A stretch of DNA of 64,000 nucleotides from Nitratireductor mangrovi (GCF_007922615.2 NZ_CP042301.2:1116001-1180000), one strand, 5' to 3'. Shown: positions 1 through 8,717, numbered from the stretch's first letter. The notes: generated by a model from the letters alone, not told the origin. Translations and numbers: made by a program.

Positions 1-183
1 GCCGAGCGGCACGCGGGTGGCGAAGATGCTGGCGCCCAGCACGACGCCCCAGATGCCGAGATAGAGCGTGCGGGCAAACGCGTCGCTTTCGATGCCGAGC
101 GTGGTGCCGCGGTCGCCGCTGGTCACCAGCAGGATGAGCCCGCCGCCGATCAGTGCCATGATGATCCAGAAGAATCGCGGCAA
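1..183 (-). CDS. TIGR02281-type clan AA aspartic protease, N-terminal fragment
   Basis: Partial gene running off the left edge. Translating the minus strand from a TTG at 183-181 gives an N-terminus with a hydrophobic segment (FFWIIMALIGGGLILLV), a short polar stretch and a second hydrophobic segment (LYLGIWGVVLGASIFA). This two-helix start, directly after a DUF1289 gene and beside cobT, resembles the rhizobial TIGR02281 aspartic proteases. The catalytic part lies outside the window, so the call rests on context and the membrane anchor. An in-frame TGA two codons upstream rules out a longer N-terminus; an ATG eight codons in is the alternative start. Confidence 0.5.
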   Translation of the reverse strand, partial: MPRFFWIIMALIGGGLILLVTSGDRGTTLGIESDAFARTLYLGIWGVVLGASIFATRVPLG

Positions 184-186
184 GGG

Positions 187-420
187 TCAGCCCGCCGTTC
201 CGCGCTCGCGCGCCATGCGCGCACGGCGGGTCTCGCGCCGCGGCTTGCGTTCCACGGTCGCCAGCCGTTCCGCCAGCGCGCCCATGATCTCGCGGCGCTC
301 GTCCGGTGTCATGCCGATCCAGCCGGCGATCTCGTCGCGCGTGCGGCCGCAACCGAAACAATAGCCCGTTTTCATGTCGATCGAGCAGACGAGGATGCAG
401 GGCGATTCAATCGCAGCCAT
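187..420 (-). CDS. DUF1289 family small cysteine protein
   Basis: 77-residue protein with the DUF1289 pattern: [10 protein letters not shown] near the start, then [16 protein letters not shown], giving four cysteines that look like a metal site, followed by a helical segment and a basic tail. The ATG at 420 is chosen because the protein then begins MAAIESPC, as family members do; longer readings add unrelated sequence. The stop lies three bases before the aspartic-protease start, so the two genes are probably co-transcribed. The biochemical role of the family is not established. Confidence 0.85.
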   Translation of the reverse strand: MAAIESPCILVCSIDMKTGYCFGCGRTRDEIAGWIGMTPDERREIMGALAERLATVERKPRRETRRARMARERGTAG

Positions 421-581
421 TCCGACTCCCTTGGCGTCGGAATCACATGGTTCACTTCGCGCCGCGATGCAAGTCGGCGGGCGGCAGACGCAGACCCGTT
501 TCCGCCCTGCCATGCCGCCGGCCATTGTGCCGGCCGGCAAGTGCGGCTATTGCGGCGGGCGCACCTTGGCGATGGACCTTC

Positions 582-1583
582 ATGATTTCCGGCCTTCCTT
601 TCGACGATATCCGCCAGCTGCTGCGCAAACTCCCGGCGCCGGACCCGGTCACGGCCGGCGCGGCGCGCGCGCGGATCCGCGAGCTCGAACCGGTCGCACG
701 TCTCGGCCCGCTCGGCGACCTCGCCGTATGGTTCGCCGAATGGCGCGGGCGCATGCCGCCGGTTCTGGCGCGGCCCCAGGTCGCCGTCTTTGCCGGCACC
801 CACGGTGTGGAGCGCCACGGCGTCTCGGGGCGGGCTACCGGCTGGACCGCCGCCATGGTCGAGCATTGCGCGGCCGGCGGCGCGGCGGTCAATCAGGCCT
901 GCCTTGCCAATGACGTCGCGCTCAAGGTGTTCGACCTGGCTCTCGACCTTCCCACCGACGACATCACCCGCGAGGCCGCTCTCGACGAGCGCGGCTGCGC
1001 CGCCACCATGGCTTTCGGCATGGAAGCGGTCGCCGAAGGGGCGGATCTTGTGGTAATGTCCGATCTCGGCGCGGGCAACGAGACCGTCGCCGCGGCACTG
1101 CTGGCGGCGCTTTTCGGCGGCGGCGGTACCGACTGGATCGGCGACGACGAAGGGCAGGGGGCGCTCGTGGCAGAGGCGGCGCGGGCCGTGGTCGATGCCG
1201 CGCTCGCATGCCATTCCGGCTATCTCGGCGACCCGCTCGAGGCGCTGCGTCGGGTCGGCGGCCGCGAATTCGCGGCCATCGCCGGCGCCATCCTGGCGGC
1301 GCGCACCCAGAACGTGCCGGTCATCCTCGACGGGCTGCCGGCAACGGCCGCCGCCGCCGTCCTCCATGCGGTGGAACCCGGCGCGATCGCGCATTGCCGC
1401 CTTGCGGCGATCGAGCCGCTGATTGCGCACCGCCGGGCGGCCGAGCGGCTTTCGCTTCGACCGATGCTGAGCGATGCGCCGGCGCGTTCGGCGGGCGCCG
1501 CCGGCGCGCTTGCCGCCGGCATGGTTCGTGCGGCGACCCTGTGCCTTTCCGGCATGCGGCCCTTGCCGTCGCCTGCCGGCTGA
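582..1583 (+). CDS. cobT: CobT-like nicotinate-nucleotide:dimethylbenzimidazole phosphoribosyltransferase, atypical active site
   Basis: 333 residues, normal CobT length, starting MISGLPFDDI as rhizobial CobT does. CobT makes alpha-ribazole phosphate for the lower ligand of cobalamin. Clear family segments are AVFAGTHGVERHGVS (about 68-82), AAGGAAVNQAC, KVFDLALDLPT, AATMAFGMEA and GGREFAAIAGAILAAR (about 227-241). Two regions normally carrying catalytic acids look altered: the GEMGIGNTT-type segment reads SDLGAGNET (160-168), and the C-terminal LGEGSGA-type motif reads ARSAGAAGA (301-309) without its glutamate. The HxSxEPG-type segment is also missing. It may be a diverged or inactive paralogue. 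Divergent from the DUF1289 gene. Confidence 0.75.
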   Translation: MISGLPFDDIRQLLRKLPAPDPVTAGAARARIRELEPVARLGPLGDLAVWFAEWRGRMPPVLARPQVAVFAGTHGVERHGVSGRATGWTAAMVEHCAAGGAAVNQACLANDVALKVFDLALDLPTDDITREAALDERGCAATMAFGMEAVAEGADLVVMSDLGAGNETVAAALLAALFGGGGTDWIGDDEGQGALVAEAARAVVDAALACHSGYLGDPLEALRRVGGREFAAIAGAILAARTQNVPVILDGLPATAAAAVLHAVEPGAIAHCRLAAIEPLIAHRRAAERLSLRPMLSDAPARSAGAAGALAAGMVRAATLCLSGMRPLPSPAG

Positions 1584-1593
1584 ACGGCTGCCG

Positions 1594-3114
1594 TCAGGCC
1601 GCGCTCGAGGTCTTGCGGCGTGCGCCGTCGCCCGGCAGCGACGGCATCACGCGCGTGGTCGGGAAGATGGCGATCGCCTCGGTGCCCTCGCGCAGCTTGG
1701 AGCGCAGCTCAAAACGCCCGCCATGGATGTCGAGCAGCCCCTGCACGATCGGCAGGCCGAGCCCGGTCCCCTGTTCGGCGCTCTTGATGGCGATCGAGCC
1801 TTGCCCGAAGGCCGACAGCACGACCGGGATCTCCTCCGCCGGAATGCCGGGACCGTTGTCCTTGACCGAGACATATTGCCCGCCGCCGGTGGTCCATCCG
1901 GCGCGTACCCTGATTTCGCTGCCGGTGGGCGCGAACTTGATGGCGTTGGAAAGCAGGTTGAGGGCGATCTGCCTGACCGCGCGCTCGTCGGCATAAAGCT
2001 GTGGCAGGTCGGGCTCGAACTCGCGTATCAGCCGCAAGTCCTTGTTGCGGGCCTTGAGCTCGACCAGGTTGCAGCATTCCTCCACCGTGTGCGCGATGTC
2101 GACCGGCTCCTCCTTGAGCTTGTAGCGGCCGGCCTCGATGCGCGAGATGTCGAGGATCTCGTTGATCAGCGTCAGGAGATGGTTGCCCGAATCGTGGATG
2201 CTGCGCGCATAGTCGCGATAGGTCTGGTTTTCCAGCGGCCCAAGCACCTCCTCCGCCATCACCTCTGAGAAGCCGAGGATGGCGTTGAGCGGCGTGCGCA
2301 ATTCGTGGCTCATCGAGGCCAGGAAGCGCGATTTGGCGAGATTGGCTTCCTCGGCGCGCCGGCGCGCTTCGTCGGAGATCGATTTTGCCGTTTCCAGTTC
2401 GGCGATCAGCCCGTCCTTTTCGGTGCGGAACGACAGGAGCATCACCGCCGAACGGTGAAGATGGCCGGAGACGAAGCTGAAGAAGGGCAGGGAGGCGGCG
2501 AGCAGCCCGGCCATCGCCGCCTCGACCGGCTGCCAGAGATTGGCGGCGAAGCCGACATAGGCGAGGACCGGCAGCGCGAAGGTGGCGAGCAGCGAACCGC
2601 GCAGCGCATGCGCAAGGATCGCGGTTGCCGCCACCGCGATCAGCAGGATCACCGCCTTCATGATCGGAAACTGTTCGATCTGGCAGGGTTCGCAGCCGAG
2701 CGTGGCGAACCAGGCCCAGCACAGTCCCGTGGCCGCATGGGCGATGAGGAAGCGGAGATGGATGGCGCCGATATCGATGTCGGCGGCGTCGGTGTGCCTG
2801 ACATGGCGGGCATAGATGAAAAGGCCGACATAGGACAGCGCTGTCACGGCCGCCCAAAGTGCCACCGCCGCCCCCATGCCGATGAAGAGCCCGCCTACAG
2901 CGACGGCGAAGGCCAGAAGCGGCAGCACCGCCGCGCTCGCCGTCAGCGCACCGGCGTGCAGCTTCAGCATCTCGCGGTCGAAAGCGGGATTGCCGGGTTG
3001 CTGTGAGAGCCGGTCGCGCGTCTCCTTCACCGTGCGGGCGACATCGGCGTTGCGGCGCGCCCGGGTGCGGTCCACAATGTTCTTGTCCGCCGTTTTCGAG
3101 GGTCGGGGCGCCAT
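1594..3114 (-). CDS. PleC/DivJ-type membrane sensor histidine kinase
   Basis: 506 residues from the ATG at 3114; a TTG at 3144 is possible. About six hydrophobic segments lie between residues 60 and 215, with no obvious periplasmic sensor domain. A short coiled-coil linker (TAKSISDEARRRAEEANLAK) leads to the dimerisation domain with phospho-acceptor His270 in FLASMSHELRTPLNAILGFS. The ATPase domain has the N box (ALNLLSNAIKFAP), G1 (DNGPGIP) and G2 (GTGLGLPI). The HisKA sequence (GPLENQTYRDYARSIHDSG) is of the PleC/DivJ/PdhS kind that in alphaproteobacteria signals to DivK-like regulators. No response regulator is adjacent, so the partner is unknown. Confidence 0.85.
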   Translation of the reverse strand: MAPRPSKTADKNIVDRTRARRNADVARTVKETRDRLSQQPGNPAFDREMLKLHAGALTASAAVLPLLAFAVAVGGLFIGMGAAVALWAAVTALSYVGLFIYARHVRHTDAADIDIGAIHLRFLIAHAATGLCWAWFATLGCEPCQIEQFPIMKAVILLIAVAATAILAHALRGSLLATFALPVLAYVGFAANLWQPVEAAMAGLLAASLPFFSFVSGHLHRSAVMLLSFRTEKDGLIAELETAKSISDEARRRAEEANLAKSRFLASMSHELRTPLNAILGFSEVMAEEVLGPLENQTYRDYARSIHDSGNHLLTLINEILDISRIEAGRYKLKEEPVDIAHTVEECCNLVELKARNKDLRLIREFEPDLPQLYADERAVRQIALNLLSNAIKFAPTGSEIRVRAGWTTGGGQYVSVKDNGPGIPAEEIPVVLSAFGQGSIAIKSAEQGTGLGLPIVQGLLDIHGGRFELRSKLREGTEAIAIFPTTRVMPSLPGDGARRKTSSAA

Positions 3115-3187
3115 CGGACCGGTGAAATTCCTGTTGAGGATCAACGGGGAAGAATTACTTCCGAATGGTTAAGAGACCCTTCCGGGG

Positions 3188-3796
3188 ATGAGCCGCATTT
3201 CGTTCCGACGCCGCCCGCCAAGCACCAGCCGCAGCCCTTTTCGCTGGCTCCTGGATGCGTTGCTGGCCGCCGCCATCCTCGGTCTGCTGCTCATGGTTGC
3301 GGGGCGACTGGAACGCTTTGCCAGTGTCGAGCTCGCCGGGTCGGCGGTCGTCAATGACGGGGATTCGCTCACCATCGGCGGCGACCGTGTGCGGCTGAAG
3401 GACATCGACGCACCGGAACTCGCGCAATCCTGTCGACGCGCCGGCGGCGATTATGCCTGCGGCCGGCAGTCGCGGGAGGCGCTTCGGCGCCTTGTGAATG
3501 CGGGAAAGGTTGTCTGTAGCGGCGGCGAGCGCGACCGCTTCGGGCGGCTCCTGGCCTATTGCATGGCGGGCGAAACCGACCTCAACCGCTCCCAGGTGGC
3601 GGACGGTTGGGCCGTTGCGTATGGCGGCTATGAGGATGCCGAGGCCGAGGCCCGCGCCGCCGGCCGCGGCATCTGGGCTGGCGAATTCGACCAACCGCGT
3701 GACTGGCGCGCCATGCATGGTGACGCTACAGACGACGGGGTCGGTCTCTTCACGCGCTTGTGGGCTTGGGTGACGGCGCTGTTTGGTGCACGCTGA
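3188..3796 (+). CDS. Membrane-anchored thermonuclease-like (SNase) protein
   Basis: 202 residues. A basic N-terminus precedes one hydrophobic helix (LLDALLAAAILGLLLMVAG, about 21-39), so the enzyme is anchored or exported. The rest is a staphylococcal-nuclease fold: VVNDGDSLTIGGDRVRLKDI with DAPE, then a disulfide-prone insert (QSCRRAGGDYACGRQS), GERDRFGRLLAYC, LNRSQVADGWAVAY and ARAAGRGIWAG. The acidic and arginine residues of the SNase site (D-G-D, R-L-x-x-I-D-A-P-E, ERDRFGR) are present. ATG at 3188 sits just after GGGG; divergent from the kinase gene, 73 bp from its start. Confidence 0.85.
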   Translation: MSRISFRRRPPSTSRSPFRWLLDALLAAAILGLLLMVAGRLERFASVELAGSAVVNDGDSLTIGGDRVRLKDIDAPELAQSCRRAGGDYACGRQSREALRRLVNAGKVVCSGGERDRFGRLLAYCMAGETDLNRSQVADGWAVAYGGYEDAEAEARAAGRGIWAGEFDQPRDWRAMHGDATDDGVGLFTRLWAWVTALFGAR

Positions 3797-3832
3797 GCGG
3801 CAGGTTCGAGACGGTTATTCGGGAGGAACGAC

Positions 3833-4444
3833 GTGAAATTGTTCGACGGCGGGCGGGCGCCCAATCCCCGGCGCGTGCGGATGTTCCTGGCCGAAAAGGG
3901 CATAGAGGTGCCGCTGGTGCCGATCGACATGAACGCTATGGGTCATCGCGGCGCTGACGTTACGGTACGCAATCCGCTGCAAAGGCTGCCGGTGCTCGAA
4001 CTCGACGACGGAACGATCCTGACGGAATCCGTCGCGATCTGCCGCTATTTCGAGGAGCTTCATCCCGAGCCGGCTCTGTTCGGCCGCGGGGCCGTCGGCA
4101 AGGCGCAGGTCGAGATGTGGCAGCGGCGCATGGAGCTCAACTTCATGCTCTGCGTCAGCCAGGCTTTCCGCCATATCCACCCGGCGATGAAGGAATGGGA
4201 GGTTCCGCAATTGCCGGAATGGGGCGAGGTCAACAAGCCGCGTGCGGTCCAGTTCCTGGAAATCCTCGACCGCGAGCTCGCGACACGCGAATTCGTGGCC
4301 GGCGACACGTTTTCGATCGCCGACATCACCGGCATGATCGGCGTCGATTTCATGAAGCCGGCCCGCATCGAGATGCCGGAGAAGCTGGCCAATGTCAGGC
4401 GCTGGTACGCCGCCGTCGCCGCCCGCCCCAGCGCCAAGGCGTGA
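3833..4444 (+). CDS. Glutathione S-transferase family protein
   Basis: 203 residues with GTG start behind GGGAGGA. The N-terminal thioredoxin-like domain reads MKLFDGGRAPNPRRVRMFLA, then the cis-proline region NPLQRLPVLELDDGTILTES with ESVAICRYFEEL contacting glutathione. The C-terminal helical domain has FSIADITGMIGVDF, the usual GST folding motif. Substrate cannot be told. The stop overlaps the next ATG by one base (TGATG), so it is probably translated together with the uracil-DNA glycosylase gene. Confidence 0.9.
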   Translation: MKLFDGGRAPNPRRVRMFLAEKGIEVPLVPIDMNAMGHRGADVTVRNPLQRLPVLELDDGTILTESVAICRYFEELHPEPALFGRGAVGKAQVEMWQRRMELNFMLCVSQAFRHIHPAMKEWEVPQLPEWGEVNKPRAVQFLEILDRELATREFVAGDTFSIADITGMIGVDFMKPARIEMPEKLANVRRWYAAVAARPSAKA

Positions 4445-5106
4445 TGACGCAAGACGACGGCGCCGGAACGCTCGAGGAACTGACGCGGAAAATCCGCGCC
4501 TGCCGCATCTGCCGCGACACGCCGGCAGGCAGGCCTTTGCCGCATGAGCCGCGCCCGGTGGTCGTCGCGTCGTCGACGGCCCCGGTGCTGATCGCCGGCC
4601 AGGCGCCGGGCTTGCGTGTTCATGAGTCGGGTTTGCCGTTCGACGACCGTTCAGGCGATCGGCTGCGCGACTGGCTCGGCGTCACGCGGGAGGAGTTCTA
4701 CGATCCGGAACTGTTCGCCATCGTGCCCATGGGTTTCTGTTTTCCGGGCTATAATGACAAAGGCTCCGACCTGCCGCCGCGACGCGAATGCGCGCCGGCC
4801 TGGCGCGCCGAACTCATCGCACGCATGCCGCAGGCGGGGCTGTTGCTGGCGATCGGCAAATACGCCCAGGACTGGCATCTCGGCCCGCGCCGCAACAAAT
4901 CGCTGACCGAGACGGTTGCGGCCTGGCGGGAAACGTTTTCCGGGAGCGGTCATCCAAAAATCCTGCCCTTGCCGCACCCGTCATGGCGCAACACCGGCTG
5001 GCTCAAGCGGCATCCCTGGTTCGAGGCCGAATTGCTGCCGGTGCTGAGACGGGAAATTTCCGACCGGCTGCGCCAGGTGCGAGAGAACACCGGCTACGGA
5101 AATTAA
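4444..5106 (+). CDS. Uracil-DNA glycosylase superfamily protein
   Basis: 220 residues starting at the ATG that overlaps the GST stop. Motifs fit the UDG fold: GQAPGLRVHESGLPFDDRSG (motif 1, the catalytic loop), CFPGYN, and HPSWRNTGWLKRHPWF (motif 2, DNA intercalation loop) near the C-terminus. Cysteines in ACRICRDTPAG near the start could belong to a metal site as in Fe-S family UDGs. This branch is usually annotated only as 'uracil-DNA glycosylase family'; which lesion it removes cannot be read from sequence. Confidence 0.85.
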   Translation: MTQDDGAGTLEELTRKIRACRICRDTPAGRPLPHEPRPVVVASSTAPVLIAGQAPGLRVHESGLPFDDRSGDRLRDWLGVTREEFYDPELFAIVPMGFCFPGYNDKGSDLPPRRECAPAWRAELIARMPQAGLLLAIGKYAQDWHLGPRRNKSLTETVAAWRETFSGSGHPKILPLPHPSWRNTGWLKRHPWFEAELLPVLRREISDRLRQVRENTGYGN

Positions 5107-5182
5107 GCGTCTGGGAGAAAAGATTTCTTGTCCTTTGCGCGATGAGGCGTAGATTCGGCAAAAATTTCTCACGGGTGCTGTC

Positions 5183-5671
5183 ATGGACCGTCTCGACAAG
5201 AAAATCCTGCGCCTCCTCCAGGAGGATTCCACATTGGCCGTGGCCGATGTCGCCAAGAAGGTCGGCCTGTCGACGACGCCGTGCTGGCGGCGCATTCAGA
5301 AGCTGGAGGAGGAGGGCGTCATCAAGCGCCGCGTCGCCATCCTCGATCCGGTCAGGGTCAACACCCGCGTCAATGTCTTCATCTCGATCCGCACCAGTTC
5401 CCACAGCCATGAATGGCTGAAGCGTTTTTCGGAAGTGGTGCAGGAGTTTCCGGAGGTGGTCGAGTTCTACCGCATGAGCGGCGACGTCGATTATCTGATC
5501 CGGGTCGTGGTTCCGGACATCGCCGCCTATGACGTCTTCTACAAGAAGCTGATCTCGAAGATCGAGATCCGCGACGTCTCGTCCGCCTTCGCGATGGAGC
5601 AGATCAAATACACGACGCAGCTGCCGCTCGACTACATGGTGCTCGACAAGGAAAGCGCCAGCGCCGCCTGA
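5183..5671 (+). CDS. Lrp/AsnC family transcriptional regulator
   Basis: 162 residues: winged HTH (MDRLDKKILRLLQEDSTLAV, VGLSTTPCWRRIQKLEEEGV) followed by the RAM effector domain (FYRMSGDVDYLIRVVVPDI; DVSSAFAMEQIKYTTQLPL). Such proteins sense amino acids as dimers to octamers. It stands alone between UDG and a convergent DUF3299-like gene, so its target is not suggested by neighbours. The 76-bp gap before it must hold its promoter. Confidence 0.9.
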   Translation: MDRLDKKILRLLQEDSTLAVADVAKKVGLSTTPCWRRIQKLEEEGVIKRRVAILDPVRVNTRVNVFISIRTSSHSHEWLKRFSEVVQEFPEVVEFYRMSGDVDYLIRVVVPDIAAYDVFYKKLISKIEIRDVSSAFAMEQIKYTTQLPLDYMVLDKESASAA

Positions 5672-5687
5672 GCGGACTGCGCTACGC

Positions 5688-6245
5688 CTACTGCCGCTGA
5701 AGCCGCTTCCACGGGTTGCGGCCGCCCGTGGCCGGTGGCGCATCAGGCCCTTCGGCAAGGCGGGCGATTTTCGCTTGTCCGACCCGGTAGCCGGATTCGA
5801 CCACCGCGACCCCGTCGAGCACGAAGAGCTGGGTCTGCGACAGCCCGAGCCTGAGATGCCCGGTCACCGAGACCGGTTCGTAGATGCCGCGTGCCCGCCA
5901 CGGTTCCTTCGGAAACACATGCACGACCTGATTGGCCGCCGGCACCCTGTGGCTGCAACTGCCCTTGGCCGGCACCAGCATGAATTCGTAGACGAGGTCG
6001 CCTTCGCGGTCGACCGGCAGCATGTAGCCGGAAATCTCGACCGCGCGGCCGCGAAGGTCCTGCGCAAGATGCTTGCCGGGCTCGGCCTGTTGGCCCGGGA
6101 CCGCCGGTTCGCCGCTGATGTCGGCGCGCAGATCGTTCCAGCCGATCGGCAGCGTTTCGGCCGCGCCAGCGCTGCCGACGGCGAGGGAGATCGTGACCGC
6201 GACCGCGGCAATTCGCGCTCGCATGCTGGGGAGGGTGGTGAACAT
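5688..6245 (-). CDS. Periplasmic DUF3299-like protein
   Basis: 185 residues. Signal peptide with AGSAGAAE cleavage region near residue 30. The mature part has the DUF3299 pattern: VEISGYMLPVDREGD, YEFMLVPAKGSCSHRVPAAN, QVVHVF, and a beta-rich end (VSVTGHLRLGLSQTQLFVLD). Members are exported and often lie near membrane transporters, but their function is unknown. ATG at 6245 is used; ATG at 6224 would give a more compact signal peptide. Convergent with the Lrp gene. Confidence 0.75.
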   Translation of the reverse strand: MFTTLPSMRARIAAVAVTISLAVGSAGAAETLPIGWNDLRADISGEPAVPGQQAEPGKHLAQDLRGRAVEISGYMLPVDREGDLVYEFMLVPAKGSCSHRVPAANQVVHVFPKEPWRARGIYEPVSVTGHLRLGLSQTQLFVLDGVAVVESGYRVGQAKIARLAEGPDAPPATGGRNPWKRLQRQ

Positions 6246-6276
6246 GGCCGCATTTGAACGCCGTCGGCCTCCGCCG

Positions 6277-6993
6277 TCAACGCGCTCCGGCCGCCTTCTT
6301 CCTTTCGAACCGTGCCAACGTCTTTTCCACCGTCAGTTCCTTGACCGCGTCCTTGCCGATCCAGCGCGCGGTACGGTCGTCGCGGTCGGCAAGCCGCTGC
6401 GCCAGCGCGAGCGCGGCCTCGTTCAGCGCGGGGGAGCGCTTGCCGATCGACCGCAGCGCCCAGCTGACACCCTTCTTGACGAAATTGCGGGGGTCGGTCG
6501 CGTGTTTTTCGATCAGCGGGAGGAAGCCCAGAAACGTCTCCTCCGGCTCCTTCTTGCGGTGCACCACAGCCCACGCCATCATCGCGAAGGCGGTGCGGCG
6601 CACGAACTCGCGCTCGTCTTCGGCAAATTCCGCAATCAGCTCTCTCCAAGGCTCGGTGTCGACGAACAGGTCGGCGACGCCGTCGACGATATCCCAGGAA
6701 TCGAATTCCGACGCCCAGCGCCTTGCGTCAGCGGCGGTGAACAGCTTCGGGTCGGCGCTGCGCGCGGCGATGAACTGCGCCTCGGTGATGCCGCTCGCCC
6801 AGAGTTCGAAGGCGCGGACGTGGTTGCGCTTGATCTTTTTGGCGATATCGCGCTGAACCCCGTGCGAAATCCCGAGCGCGCGGTCGGTCTTGATGCCGTA
6901 GCGCTTCATGCCCTCGCGGTTGTCGGCCGAGGCGAGCGTCTTCAGATGGGCGATGACCTCGCTGGCGGATGACTCGGGAGCTAGGGCGCTCAT
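6277..6993 (-). CDS. AlkD-like DNA alkylation repair protein
   Basis: 238 residues made of HEAT-like helical repeats, e.g. FVRRTAFAMMAWAVVHRKK and RNFVKKGVSWALRSIGKRSP. The pattern (MKRYGIKTDRALGIS, ARRWASEFDSWDIVDGVADL) matches AlkD-type glycosylases that remove bulky or cationic alkylated bases by DNA bending. It follows the DUF1444 gene by 9 bp on the same strand, so the two probably share a transcript. Confidence 0.9.
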   Translation of the reverse strand: MSALAPESSASEVIAHLKTLASADNREGMKRYGIKTDRALGISHGVQRDIAKKIKRNHVRAFELWASGITEAQFIAARSADPKLFTAADARRWASEFDSWDIVDGVADLFVDTEPWRELIAEFAEDEREFVRRTAFAMMAWAVVHRKKEPEETFLGFLPLIEKHATDPRNFVKKGVSWALRSIGKRSPALNEAALALAQRLADRDDRTARWIGKDAVKELTVEKTLARFERKKAAGAR

Positions 6994-7002
6994 CGGATAT
7001 CC

Positions 7003-7818
7003 TCAATCTGTTGCGGTGACCCAGACATGCCCTTGCCGAACAAGAAGTGAGTCGGCGATTGGATGGCTTTCAGTCTCGTACATGTGTTTCGCAAGGCGAC
7101 GGAGGTACGCGCGAATCTCGGTCGTGTCGCTGGCGCTGAACAAGACGGTTCCACGTGCCGGAGCGATCGCAATGATATCTCCGCCGGATTGTTCTGTAAC
7201 TTCTCTCCAGAACTCGTTGTCAACGAGAAAGCTGCTCTCGAAAGTTCCCCGAGCCGCTACAAAATAGAGGCCATCCTCTGACCTTAAATGTTTGGCGGTA
7301 GGGAACGCGCGGCGAAGATTGTTCACGCTGAGGGCTCGTAGAGTTTCGATCTTGGCGTTTCCCAGATACTCGGAGCCCAGCAGGGTCATATTCTCGTCTT
7401 TGTGTTGGCAAAACAGAAGAACGAACGGGTCAGCGATTTCATCACAGATCAGGTCCAGGGCGATTCCTTGCTTTTGGAATAGGTCCTGAAGCCCACGGAC
7501 GTAGTCGTGACTGCGGACGACCGGCAGGATGTCGTCAAGGCTCAGGGTGAAGTTTGCCCGATTGGCATCGATAGCCGCGACCACAGCGGACGCATGATGG
7601 GTGATTGAATCCTTTAGCGAGATATCTAGCCGGAGATAGTCCGCGTAGGCATCTCTCAGGGAGACGTCATGCCGGAACCCGCCGGCAGTAAGAACCGCCA
7701 ACGCGAGTTGGCCGGTTTTGGTGACCAGAAAGTCCGGACGCTTGCTACACAGCAGTGCGGCGTAGGCTTCGCCATACTGAGCGTCGGTTCGTTTCCGCGA
7801 TCTCAAGAACCTGAAAAT
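7003..7818 (-). CDS. DUF1444-like protein with probable ATT start
   Basis: About 271 residues. The C-terminal half shows DUF1444 features (DDILPVVRSHDYVRGLQDLF, ALSVNNLRRAFP, GLYFVAARGTFESSFLVD, GDIIAIAPARGTVLFSAS). No ATG, GTG or CTG stands near the expected N-terminus. An ATT at 7818, 6 bases after GGGAG, would give (M)FRFLRSRKR, like relatives that begin M-F-x-F-L/F; a TTG at 7806 is the conventional alternative. It follows the dehydrogenase gene directly and precedes the AlkD gene by 9 bp. Codon use is less GC-biased than in the neighbours. Confidence 0.7.
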   Translation of the reverse strand: MFRFLRSRKRTDAQYGEAYAALLCSKRPDFLVTKTGQLALAVLTAGGFRHDVSLRDAYADYLRLDISLKDSITHHASAVVAAIDANRANFTLSLDDILPVVRSHDYVRGLQDLFQKQGIALDLICDEIADPFVLLFCQHKDENMTLLGSEYLGNAKIETLRALSVNNLRRAFPTAKHLRSEDGLYFVAARGTFESSFLVDNEFWREVTEQSGGDIIAIAPARGTVLFSASDTTEIRAYLRRLAKHMYETESHPIADSLLVRQGHVWVTATD

Positions 7819-7847
7819 AGGTCGCTCCCAAGCGTTCTTGCGCCTGC

Positions 7848-8717
7848 CTACTTCTCCAGCCGCGCCAGGAGCGAGGAGGTGTCCCAGCGCCTGCCGCCCA
7901 TCGCCTGCACGTCCTTGTAGAACTGGTCGACAAGCGCGGTCACCGGCAGTTTGGCGCCGTTGCGGTCGGCCTCGGCCAGGCAGATGCCGAGGTCCTTGCG
8001 CATCCAGTCGACCGCGAAGCCGAAATCGTATTTGCCGGCGTTCATGGTCTTGTGGCGGTTTTCCATCTGCCAGGAGCCGGCCGCGCCCTTGGAGATGACG
8101 TCGATGACGTTGTCGATGTCGAGGCCGGCCTTCTTGCCGAAATGGATGCCCTCGGCCAGTCCCTGCACCAGCCCGGCGATGCAGATCTGGTTGATCATCT
8201 TGGTCAGCTGGCCGGCGCCCGCCGGTCCCATCAGCCCGACCATGCGGGCATACGCGTCGATCACCGGCTTCGCCTTGTCGAAGGTTGCCTGCTCGCCGCC
8301 GACCATCACGGTCAGGACGCCGTTTTCCGCGCCGGCTTGTCCGCCGGAAACAGGCGCGTCGAGGAAGCCGAAGCCGCCAGCCTTCGCCGCCGCGTCGAGT
8401 TCGCGCGCGACCTCGGCCGAAGCCGTCGTGTTGTCGATGAAGACCGCGCCCTTTTTCATGGTGGCGAAGGCGCCGTCCTCTCCCAGCGTGACCGAGCGCA
8501 GATCGTCGTCGTTGCCGACACATGAAAAGACGAAGTCCTGGCCTTCGGCCGCAGCCGCCGGCGTCGAGGCAAGGCCGCCGCCATGCTCCTCGACCCATTT
8601 CGCAGCCTTTTCGGCGGTCCGGTTATAGACAGTCACCTCGTGGCCGCCCTTGTTCTTCAAGTGCCCGGCCATCGGGTAACCCATCACGCCGAGACCCAGA
8701 AATGCGACTTTGGCCAT
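7848..8717 (-). CDS. 3-hydroxyisobutyrate dehydrogenase-family NAD(P)-dependent oxidoreductase
   Basis: 289 residues. Rossmann domain starts at once (VAFLGLGVMGYPMAGHLKN), with FLDAPVSGGQAGAENG as substrate-binding signature and GAGQLTKMINQICIAGL carrying the catalytic lysine (K in TKMINQ). These match beta-hydroxyacid dehydrogenases such as 3-hydroxyisobutyrate or tartronate semialdehyde reductase; the exact substrate is open. Same strand as, and 44 bp after, the amino-acid ABC permease gene. Confidence 0.88.
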   Translation of the reverse strand: MAKVAFLGLGVMGYPMAGHLKNKGGHEVTVYNRTAEKAAKWVEEHGGGLASTPAAAAEGQDFVFSCVGNDDDLRSVTLGEDGAFATMKKGAVFIDNTTASAEVARELDAAAKAGGFGFLDAPVSGGQAGAENGVLTVMVGGEQATFDKAKPVIDAYARMVGLMGPAGAGQLTKMINQICIAGLVQGLAEGIHFGKKAGLDIDNVIDVISKGAAGSWQMENRHKTMNAGKYDFGFAVDWMRKDLGICLAEADRNGAKLPVTALVDQFYKDVQAMGGRRWDTSSLLARLEK

